NCBI GenBank assembly: GCA_900547295.1
Contig: URGK01000032.1
Coordinates: 1 to 28,916 of the forward strand
Direction of reading: 5' to 3'
Length of the DNA stretch: 28,916 bases
From: an uncultured Eubacteriales bacterium
GTDB lineage: Bacteria; Bacillota; Clostridia; Peptostreptococcales; Anaerovoracaceae
Shown here: one piece after another, positions 1-6,439 of the stretch
Layout of the letters: each line of letters begins with the position of its first letter
Numbering within the stretch: the stretch's first letter is position 1
The notes under the pieces: model-generated
What the model saw: the letters and a program-made list of their open reading frames with translations, nothing else
Databases searched by the model: none
Told to the model about the DNA's origin: nothing
Made by a program: the position numbers and the translations under genes

Positions 1-1
1 A

Positions 2-107
2 AACTTATACGCCTGTGGACATTGTGTAAGACATTGAGTTGCGTAACACCGCAGCAAATGCAGTAGTGGTTGAAACAGGAAGCTCCGGCTTCTATAAGTC
101 GGAGTAG
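2..107 (+). pseudogene. Decayed C-terminal end of an IS200/IS605-type TnpB
   Basis: The first frame reads NLYACGHCVRH and stops at 35-37. Reading then continues one base out of register as ELRNTAANAVVVETGSSGFYKSE with a stop at 105-107. An ACG-x-x-VR segment followed by a short tail ending in E-(A/T)-G-S is what I know from TnpB C-termini. The gene runs off the left edge, so only the last 30 or so residues are seen. The single-base frameshift says it is inactive. This rests on a short match and could be chance, but the hairpin at 83-104 supports it. Confidence 0.5.
83..104 (+). repeat. Hairpin typical of an IS200/IS605 right end
   Basis: CTCCGGCTT and AAGTCGGAG form a 9-bp stem (one G-T pair) around a CTAT loop, directly followed by TAGTTCACC. 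IS200/IS605 elements commonly end in a hairpin of this form just before a TAGTTCAC-like sequence. It overlaps the last codons of the tnpB remnant, which is the usual arrangement. Confidence 0.5.
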
Positions 108-216
108 TTCACCAGCAGTTCCTTTTGCTTTGTGTATTGCTGTCTGTGTTATACTGGCCCTTTATTTCAGGCACAGAGCCGCTGCATGATATGATTAAAA
201 CTGCGGAGGTATGTGA

Positions 217-326
217 ATGAAAAAGTTAAATGGAATATTAAAAACTGCCTTTTTCTCTATGAGGAGTTTACAGTCAAGTCCCTGATAGGCAGAGACACTG
301 ATTATGGTGCTGTAAATCACATCTGA
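217..326 (+). pseudogene. Possible broken small gene, unknown
   Basis: A good ribosome site (GGAGG, 205-209) stands 7 nt before ATG 217, which opens MKKLNGILKTAFFSMRSLQSSP and stops at 283-285. A shifted frame over the second half reads FLYEEFTVKSLIGRDTDYG and ends at 324-326, and looks more protein-like than the first. One indel would join them. I do not recognise the product. It may be debris between the insertion-sequence remnant and the next promoter. Confidence 0.25.
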
Positions 327-331
327 TATTC

Positions 332-360
332 TTTACACCATGCCCGGAAACTGATATAAT
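332..360 (+). promoter_or_regulatory. Sigma-A promoter with extended -10 for the diguanylate cyclase
   Basis: TTTACA (332-337), a 17-nt spacer, then TATAAT (355-360) preceded by TG at 352-353, an extended -10. The coding start is 38 nt downstream. Confidence 0.8.
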
Positions 361-397
361 ATGCTATGTTTAAGTACAATTTTTTAGGGGTATAGAC

Positions 398-2173
398 GTG
401 TTTAAATCAGAAACAAAAAGTGAAAAATTGAAATGGACAATACCTGCAGCGGTTTTTGTGCTGGGCTGCATTGTACTGCTGTGTGTCCTGCATATGACAC
501 ACGTTTCAAATCAGCAGCATTTGAGGACTGTTACAGAACTTAATGCAGTGACATATGCAGAGAGAATGGCGGGAGAACTTAATAGCGGGATTGCAATTAC
601 AGATGCTCTTGAAGGAATAATTATCAGTGAAAACGGCAGTATCAGTAATTTCCAGCGGGTAGCTGAGAATCTGATGACAGAATATATCCAGAGCGTGCAG
701 CTTGCACCGGATGGAGTGGTTACTGATATCTATCCGGAAGCAGTCAATGAAGCAGGTAAAATTGATCTTATTAATGATGAGACCAGAGGTAAAATTTCAC
801 GGTATGCCAGGGATAATAAGCTTACCGTTTTACAGGGGCCGTTTTCATTAAAGCAGGGAGGTAGAGGAATTGCAATAAGAAATCCTGTCTATCTGCAAAA
901 CAGTAAGGGACATTACTATTTCTGGGGATTTACTGTTGTTATTATCAGAGTGCCTGATATTTTTGCAAATTCAGTTCAGGCGCTTACAGGGTTTGGCTAC
1001 GAATACTGTCTGTCAAAAACAGCCTCTCCGTTATCCTCAGAGTACGAAGAGATTTCTTCTTCAGGGGCCGTAATGGAAAATCCTGTTCCTTATGAATTTG
1101 AGCTTGGAGGATGCCGCTTTAAACTGGAAGTTATGCCGTCAGAAGGATGGAACAGCGGCAGCAATATAACTCTCAAACTGATAATAGGACTATTTATAGT
1201 TATGCTGCTTACGGGTCTTACAGTTACTATACTTGTGTTAGAAAGGCATCGTGAGAATTTTAAAAGAATGTCTTCAATAGATTCACTGACAGGTCTTTTG
1301 AACAGAAACGGATTTTCAGAGCAGACTGAGTCATTTATTAAAAACAATCCGGAAGTCTCATGCGTGGCGGTACAGATGGATATCGACGATTTTAAATTCA
1401 TCAATGATGTATACGGTCATGCTGCGGGAGATTTTGCCCTGCAGGAACTGGCGAAGAATATGAGAGAGTATTTCTGTCGGAATGCGATTATCGGCAGAAT
1501 CGGCGGAGATGAGTTTTCAATGCTTCTTACAGAAATTACATGTGAGGAGGCGTGCAAACAGATACAGGCATTTACTGAGATGCAGCGCTGCTTCAGGTAT
1601 GATGACAAAGAACGCCGTTTCAACATATCCTTGGGATATGCAGGATATCCGGATGATTGCGGAGATGTGTCTGCACTTTTCCGCGCAGCTGATATGGCGC
1701 TTTATGAAGCTAAGCTTCAGGGAAAACACAATTGTGTGCATTACAGTAACGACTTTAAAATGCAGAAAAGAAGCAGGCTCGGATTTGCTCTTCATGATAT
1801 TTCACAGCATCTTCCGGGAGCATTTCTGATATACAAAGCAGATCCGGAGGATGACAGTATTTTATTTGCAAACAGAGAACTGATTGAATTTGCAGGTTGC
1901 CGGAACATGGATGAACTGATGGAATATTCACATCACAGATTCAGAAATCTGATACGGCCAGATGAACAGGAAGGCGTTGAAGAAAGCATATGGAAACAGA
2001 TTAACTCTGAGAATAGTGATTCAAATGATTATGTACAGTTTCATTTCGCCAAGAAAGACGGTTCATATCATCCGGTGCTTGATCATGGAAGAATTGTAGA
2101 GAACACTTATTACGGTAAAATTTTTTATGTTCTTATTATAGACTGCGATTTGATTGAAGAACACTATGAATAG
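398..2173 (+). CDS. Membrane-bound diguanylate cyclase (CHASE-like sensor, GGDEF, PAS-like tail)
   Basis: Predicted to make cyclic di-GMP from two GTP at the membrane in response to an external ligand. The 591-residue protein has a membrane segment at about 14-33, an extracytoplasmic region of about 220 residues resembling a CHASE domain (FWGFTVVIIRVPDIF near 175-189), and a second membrane segment at about 258-281. The cyclase domain follows, with DIDDFKFINDVYGHAAGD near 328-345 and an intact GGDEF at 369-373. A PAS-like region fills about 455-585, after the catalytic domain. The inhibitory RxxD site expected five residues before GGDEF reads CRNA, so product inhibition at that site is probably absent. 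The start is GTG with AGGGG at 386-390. It is monocistronic between its own promoter and a terminator. CHASE is a fold-level guess; GGDEF is certain. Confidence 0.9.
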   Translation: MFKSETKSEKLKWTIPAAVFVLGCIVLLCVLHMTHVSNQQHLRTVTELNAVTYAERMAGELNSGIAITDALEGIIISENGSISNFQRVAENLMTEYIQSVQLAPDGVVTDIYPEAVNEAGKIDLINDETRGKISRYARDNKLTVLQGPFSLKQGGRGIAIRNPVYLQNSKGHYYFWGFTVVIIRVPDIFANSVQALTGFGYEYCLSKTASPLSSEYEEISSSGAVMENPVPYEFELGGCRFKLEVMPSEGWNSGSNITLKLIIGLFIVMLLTGLTVTILVLERHRENFKRMSSIDSLTGLLNRNGFSEQTESFIKNNPEVSCVAVQMDIDDFKFINDVYGHAAGDFALQELAKNMREYFCRNAIIGRIGGDEFSMLLTEITCEEACKQIQAFTEMQRCFRYDDKERRFNISLGYAGYPDDCGDVSALFRAADMALYEAKLQGKHNCVHYSNDFKMQKRSRLGFALHDISQHLPGAFLIYKADPEDDSILFANRELIEFAGCRNMDELMEYSHHRFRNLIRPDEQEGVEESIWKQINSENSDSNDYVQFHFAKKDGSYHPVLDHGRIVENTYYGKIFYVLIIDCDLIEEHYE

Positions 2174-2244
2174 CATTCCTCTCGGGTAGTATTCATATAA
2201 ATCTGTTGCGTATTGACAATACGACAAAAATAAAAGAGAAAATT

Positions 2245-2296
2245 GACAAGGTCATAAATCCTTTGCATAAGTCGGGATTCAGTCCTTGTCTTTTTT
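2245..2296 (+). terminator. Long-loop terminator-like repeat
   Basis: GACAAGG (2245-2251) pairs with CCTTGTC (2284-2290), followed by six T. The loop is long for an intrinsic terminator. A similar element with a CAAGG/CCTTG core follows the second saccharopine-dehydrogenase-like gene. Confidence 0.5.
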
Positions 2297-2313
2297 ATAT
2301 ACAAAAGTTAGAA

Positions 2314-2352
2314 CCTGCGCCAATTGTTAAACCTTCCGCAGGCTGATAATAT
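2314..2352 (+). promoter_or_regulatory. Promoter of the oxidoreductase locus with overlapping dyad
   Basis: TTGTTA (2324-2329), 17 nt, then TAATAT (2347-2352) with TG at 2344-2345. An inverted repeat CCTGCG (2314-2319) / CGCAGG (2337-2342) encloses the -35 and the spacer, so it could be an operator. The spacing supports the promoter; the operator is inference. Confidence 0.5.
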
Positions 2353-2424
2353 AATAAAAAAAGATGATGTCTGAAACTTCTGACGAAGGAAGTTTTAATC
2401 AGTAAAGGAAGAAGGTTTGAAATT

Positions 2425-3645
2425 ATCAAAAAGGTATTAGTATTAGGCGTGGGAGCACAGGGCTCCGCAGCGGCAAGATGTCTTGACAGAGACGACAACG
2501 TAGCGGAAATAATATGCGCGGATTTTAACGAGGCTGCAGTAAACGAGCTTGTAGGTGAGCTTACTAAAGCAAGAGGTATGAAAGTTGACGCGCACGACAA
2601 GGATAGTATACTTGAATGTGCCAGAGGCGTAGACCTGCTACTTAATGCACTTCCTCTGGAATGCACCAAAAATGTTCTTGAAGCTGCACTTGAAGCAGAA
2701 ACAAACTATCAGGACTATGCGGCAACAATTTCACTTCACGAGGAATGGATTGAAAGCATCAGAATACAGTACGAGGAATACGGTCCTAAGTTTGCGGCAA
2801 TAGGCAAGCTGGCGCTTGTGGGAACAGGCTCTGCGCCGGGACTTATCTGCTGCGCGACAAGAGATGCAATGAAATATCTTGATACCTGCGATACAATATA
2901 CAATTTCGTATGGGAGGGCGTTGAGGCAAAACGCTTCCAGCCGTTCTGGTGGTCGCCTGTTACAGCGCTTAATGATATGAGTGAAGAAGGCTATGCCCTT
3001 ATAGACGGCAAGCTGGTAAGAACTCCGGCGTTCGGAATGCCTGTAAAACGTAAATACGACTATATGGACCGGGAGGTTACATTTGTGGAGCACTGCCACG
3101 ATGAGCCACTGCACTACAGCTTCAATGCCAGGGACTATTTCAAGGGCTGCAAAAACGCATATTTCAAATATGCGGGAGCGGGAGTCGACTTTGCGGGACC
3201 TCTTTACAGAGCAGGACTTTTATCACAGAAGAAAGAGACCATAAGCGGCGTGTCCGTATCACCGTTTGACGTGGTACTGGCTCATGTGCCTGCGCCTCCG
3301 AAATTCGAGCACGAAATCAAAGAGATTATAGACGAGGGTCTTGTAAGCGATGCCGGCTGTATGGTAGTTGAAGCCTACGGCAAAAAAGACGGCAAAGACG
3401 TGCTGGTGGAAACTCACGTATCAGCGCCGGGATTTATAGAGTCCTATGAAAAGGCAGGAATAACCTCAGAGATGTATCTGACAGGACAGGGCGGATATCT
3501 GTTCTCCAAGCTGTTCATAAACGACAAATTTGACCAGACAGGACTTATCTCATCAGATATGCTTTCATTTGAACAGGTGGATACATACTTTGAATATGCA
3601 AAAGAACTGGATATTACAATAGATACTAAGGTTAAGGAATTATAA
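2425..3645 (+). CDS. Saccharopine dehydrogenase-family oxidoreductase, paralogue 1 (atypical start)
   Basis: NAD(P)-dependent oxidoreductase of the saccharopine dehydrogenase / lysine 6-dehydrogenase type, acting on an unknown amino acid-like substrate in the cytoplasm. The dinucleotide motif is KKVLVLGVGAQG, with an acidic residue after strand 2 (IICADF) that would favour NAD. The long stretch GTGSAPGLICCATRDAMKYL (residues about 133-152) is shared with both downstream paralogues. The frame is open from about 2368, but there is no ATG, GTG or TTG before the Rossmann strand. ATC at 2425 aligns with the ATG/GTG starts of the paralogues and lies 9 nt after GGAAGAAGG. The first ordinary start, GTG 2449, would delete strand 1 and part of the glycine motif. 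Either a rare AUC/AUU start is used or a base was lost after TTG 2417. The next gene is 18 nt away. The family is clear; substrate and start are not. Confidence 0.75.
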   Translation: MKKVLVLGVGAQGSAAARCLDRDDNVAEIICADFNEAAVNELVGELTKARGMKVDAHDKDSILECARGVDLLLNALPLECTKNVLEAALEAETNYQDYAATISLHEEWIESIRIQYEEYGPKFAAIGKLALVGTGSAPGLICCATRDAMKYLDTCDTIYNFVWEGVEAKRFQPFWWSPVTALNDMSEEGYALIDGKLVRTPAFGMPVKRKYDYMDREVTFVEHCHDEPLHYSFNARDYFKGCKNAYFKYAGAGVDFAGPLYRAGLLSQKKETISGVSVSPFDVVLAHVPAPPKFEHEIKEIIDEGLVSDAGCMVVEAYGKKDGKDVLVETHVSAPGFIESYEKAGITSEMYLTGQGGYLFSKLFINDKFDQTGLISSDMLSFEQVDTYFEYAKELDITIDTKVKEL

Positions 3646-3663
3646 TATAAGGCGGGTGGAATT

Positions 3664-4902
3664 GTGAAGAAAATACTTGTACTGGGAACAGGAGCACAGG
3701 GTACAACTGTTGCCAAAAGACTGGACGAAGAACCGAATGTAAGTGAAATAATATGCGCCGACTACTACGAGGCGGCAGTAGATGAGCTGGTTTCCTCATT
3801 GACAAAAGCAAAAGGTGTTCAGTGTGACGCTTCGGATATTGACAGCATTATCAGATGCGCAGAGGGCGCAGACCTTATAGTTAACGCGCTTCCTCTGGAA
3901 TTCGGCAAAAACGTGCTTGATGCAGCACTTGCTGTTAAGGCCAACTATCAGGACTTTTCATCAAGCAACGCCTTTGACGACGACGTTATTATGGGCTGGG
4001 TGAGAGGCATGAGATATCAGCTTGAGGTATACAGCCCTAAATTTAAAGAAATCGGCAGACTTGCAATAGTGGGAACAGGCTCTGCGCCGGGACTTATCTG
4101 CTGCGCTACAAGAGATGCCATGAAGTATCTTGACACCTGCGATACAATATACAACTTTGTATGGGAGGGAGCAGAGGCAAAGTGCTTCCAGCCGTTCTGG
4201 TGGTCGCCTGAAACTGCCATAGAGGATATGAGGCAGCCTGCATTTGCATATGAAAACGATGAAATCATAATGAGACCTCCTTTTGAGGACCCTATCACCA
4301 GAAAATATGACTATATGGACAGAGAAGTGGTTTTCTATAACCACAACCACGACGAGCCTGTGCAGTACGGTATCAATGCCAAGGAATACTTCAAGGGCTG
4401 CAAAAACGCATATTTCAAATATGCAGGCGTGGGAATGGAATTTGCAGAGCCGCTTTACAGAGCAGGGCTTCTGAGCCATGACGAAAGAGAAGTCAAGGGC
4501 CGCAAGGTAGTTCCGTTTGACCTTATTGTTGACAGCATACCGGCTCCGCCTAAATTTGCAAGAGAAATCAAAGAGATAATAGATGAAGGTATTGTTTCGG
4601 ATGACGGCTGTATGGTAGTTGAGGCTTACGGACAGAAAGACGGCAAAAACATACTGGTAGAAAATCATGTATCAGCGCCGGGTCTTGTTGAGGCCTTTGA
4701 AAGAGCCGGCATGACAGGAGAAATGTATCTGACAGGTCAGGGCGGATATCTGTTTTCCAAGATGTTTGTAAACGATGATTTTGAAATAACAGGACTTATT
4801 ACCTCGGATATGCTGCCGATGGACAATGTGGACAGATATTTTGAGTATGCAAAGGATCTTGGCATTACAATCGACACAAAGATAAAGGAACTTGACAATT
4901 AA
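3664..4902 (+). CDS. Saccharopine dehydrogenase-family oxidoreductase, paralogue 2
   Basis: Second of three tandem paralogues (412 residues), predicted to be a cytoplasmic NAD(P)-dependent dehydrogenase or imine reductase for an amino acid-type substrate. The glycine motif GTGAQG lies at residues 8-13, followed by IICADYYEAAVDEL, a typical Rossmann strand 2 with an acidic end. The central NALPLEFGKNVLDAAL helix and the catalytic half with FQPFWWSPETAI are shared with paralogue 3. It is closer to paralogue 3 than to paralogue 1, for example in the FGKNVLDAALAVKANYQDFS segment. GTG start with GGGTGG a few bases before. It lies 18 nt after paralogue 1, so they are probably co-transcribed. A terminator-like repeat follows, separating it from paralogue 3. 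Carboxynorspermidine or lysine dehydrogenase activities are possible for the fold; nothing in the sequence decides. Confidence 0.85.
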   Translation: MKKILVLGTGAQGTTVAKRLDEEPNVSEIICADYYEAAVDELVSSLTKAKGVQCDASDIDSIIRCAEGADLIVNALPLEFGKNVLDAALAVKANYQDFSSSNAFDDDVIMGWVRGMRYQLEVYSPKFKEIGRLAIVGTGSAPGLICCATRDAMKYLDTCDTIYNFVWEGAEAKCFQPFWWSPETAIEDMRQPAFAYENDEIIMRPPFEDPITRKYDYMDREVVFYNHNHDEPVQYGINAKEYFKGCKNAYFKYAGVGMEFAEPLYRAGLLSHDEREVKGRKVVPFDLIVDSIPAPPKFAREIKEIIDEGIVSDDGCMVVEAYGQKDGKNILVENHVSAPGLVEAFERAGMTGEMYLTGQGGYLFSKMFVNDDFEITGLITSDMLPMDNVDRYFEYAKDLGITIDTKIKELDN

Positions 4903-4915
4903 ATGAATTTATAAC

Positions 4916-4972
4916 GTACAAAAAGCAAGGGCATAACTTAGATAACATACAGATAAAAAGTCCTTGCTTTTT
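4916..4972 (+). terminator. Terminator-like repeat after paralogue 2
   Basis: AAAAAGCAAGG pairs with CCTTGCTTTTT around a loop of about 33 nt. The T-rich right arm makes it a plausible intrinsic terminator, working in both directions by symmetry. The core matches the repeat at 2245-2296. Confidence 0.6.
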
Positions 4973-5047
4973 ATTCAGACTTTCCGAAGCATATGCGTCA
5001 AGGACAAAACCTCTTTATTTAGTCAGAAAACTTAGAATATGAGGCGA

Positions 5048-5076
5048 TTGAAGAGGGACGCAATACCGTTTAACAT
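5048..5076 (+). promoter_or_regulatory. Possible promoter for paralogue 3 and the permease
   Basis: TTGAAG (5048-5053), 17 nt, TAACAT (5071-5076), 45 nt before the ATG. Placement after a terminator and the correct spacing support it; the -10 is weak. Confidence 0.4.
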
Positions 5077-5120
5077 ATAGACATAAAATAAAACGGATAA
5101 AAAAGTAAGGAAGGTTTGAT

Positions 5121-6350
5121 ATGAAGATTTTAGTACTTGGAACAGGAGCACAGGGAACAACAGTTGCAAAAAGGCTTGACGAGGAACCGGGTGTAAGTAG
5201 TATAATATGCGCAGACTATAATATGGAGGCAGTAAACGAGCTTACAGGTATACTCACAAAAGCAGAGGGAATGAAATGTAATGCATACAATGTTGACGAG
5301 ATAATAAACTGCGCGCAGGGCGTTGACCTTATTGTAAACGCGCTTCCTCTGGAATTCGGCAAAAACGTGCTTGACGCTGCGCTTGCAGTCAAAGCAAACT
5401 ATCAGGATTTTTCATCTACCACAGCATTTGATGAAGACGTAAACATAGGCTGGATAAGGGGCATGAAATATCAGTTTGAGGTATACAGCCCGAAATTTGA
5501 GGAGATAGGCAGACTTGCAATAATCGGAACAGGCTCGGCGCCGGGAGTTATCTGCTGTGCTACACGAGATGCAATGAAATATCTTGATACCTGCGATACA
5601 ATATACAACTTCGTATGGGAGGGTGTTAAGGCAAACCGTTTTCAGCCGTTCTGGTGGTCGCCTGAAACAGCGATACAGGATATGAGCGAACCGGCTTATA
5701 CATACGAGAACGGAGAGCTGTTTGTAAGACCGCCGTTTGAAGATCCTGTCAAAAGAAAATACGACTATATGGATCACGAGGTTACTTTCCTCAATCACTG
5801 TCACGATGAGCCTGTACAGTATGCGCTTAATGCGGATAAGTATTTCAAGGGCTGCAAAAACGCATATTTCAAATATGCAGGAACAGGTATGGACTTTGCG
5901 GAGCCGCTTTACAGGGCGGGGCTGTTTGACCACGAGGAGAGAGAAATCAAAAGCCGAAAGGTAGTGCCGTTTGATGTAATTGTTGAGAGTATACCAAAGC
6001 CGCCTAAATTTGAAGAGGAAATCAGAGAAATCATAGAAGAAGGCATGGAGGCTGATGACGGCTGCATGGTCGTTGAAGCCTACGGCAAAAAGGACGGTAA
6101 GGATATTCTGGTAGAAAACCACGTCTTTGCGCCGGGTATCGTAGAAGCATTCGAAAGAGCTAAGATGACAGGGGAGATGTATCTGACGGGACAGGGAGGG
6201 TATCTGTTCTCGAAGATGTTTATAAACGGCGATTTCGATCAGTGCGGACTGATTTCATCGGATATGCTGTCCTTTGAACAGGTGGACAGATACTTTGAAT
6301 ATGCGGCAGAACTTGGAATCAGACTTGAAACAACAGTTAAAGAAATATAA
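5121..6350 (+). CDS. Saccharopine dehydrogenase-family oxidoreductase, paralogue 3
   Basis: Third paralogue (409 residues), with the same predicted role: NAD(P)-linked oxidation or reduction of an amino acid-like compound. The glycine motif GTGAQG is at residues 7-12, then IICADYNMEAVNEL. The strongly conserved middle segment, the FKGCKNAYFKYA segment and the C-terminal TGQGGYLFSK are all present. ATG start with AAGGAAGG at 5109-5116, in a leader that matches the one before paralogue 1 except that paralogue 1 lacks the ATG. Unlike paralogues 1 and 2 it sits after a terminator and is followed, through a 13-codon ORF, by an APC permease. It is therefore the paralogue most likely to be expressed with the transporter. 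Substrate unknown. Confidence 0.85.
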   Translation: MKILVLGTGAQGTTVAKRLDEEPGVSSIICADYNMEAVNELTGILTKAEGMKCNAYNVDEIINCAQGVDLIVNALPLEFGKNVLDAALAVKANYQDFSSTTAFDEDVNIGWIRGMKYQFEVYSPKFEEIGRLAIIGTGSAPGVICCATRDAMKYLDTCDTIYNFVWEGVKANRFQPFWWSPETAIQDMSEPAYTYENGELFVRPPFEDPVKRKYDYMDHEVTFLNHCHDEPVQYALNADKYFKGCKNAYFKYAGTGMDFAEPLYRAGLFDHEEREIKSRKVVPFDVIVESIPKPPKFEEEIREIIEEGMEADDGCMVVEAYGKKDGKDILVENHVFAPGIVEAFERAKMTGEMYLTGQGGYLFSKMFINGDFDQCGLISSDMLSFEQVDRYFEYAAELGIRLETTVKEI

Positions 6351-6365
6351 CGGAGGTGATGATAA

Positions 6366-6407
6366 ATGTATGACAGTATTAGGATTATAGATAGAAAAAA
6401 AGGATAG
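6366..6407 (+). CDS. Candidate 13-residue micro-ORF before the permease
   Basis: GGAGGTGAT (6352-6360) is a nine-base perfect match to the expected 16S anti-Shine-Dalgarno, with ATG 6366 five bases later. The product would be MYDSIRIIDRKKG, ending in TAG. No similarity is recognised. It could be a leader peptide coupling translation to the permease, or the ribosome site of a decayed gene. Confidence 0.35.
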   Translation: MYDSIRIIDRKKG

Positions 6408-6439
6408 CGTTAATAACCTGATAATAAGGAGGAAATGAA

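Noticed and set aside
2364..2405. 13-codon ORF MMSETSDEGSFNQ in the leader of paralogue 1
   Set aside because: No ribosome site precedes it and it is likely chance in a short leader.
4975..5120. Possible riboswitch before paralogue 3
   Set aside because: No conserved motif of a known class and no extended stem could be built by eye.
3961..6122. Long minus-strand ORFs (about 235 codons) opposite paralogues 2 and 3, with similar proteins
   Set aside because: They lie antisense in the same place in paralogous genes, so their similarity follows from the plus-strand similarity. No ribosome site or domain is seen.
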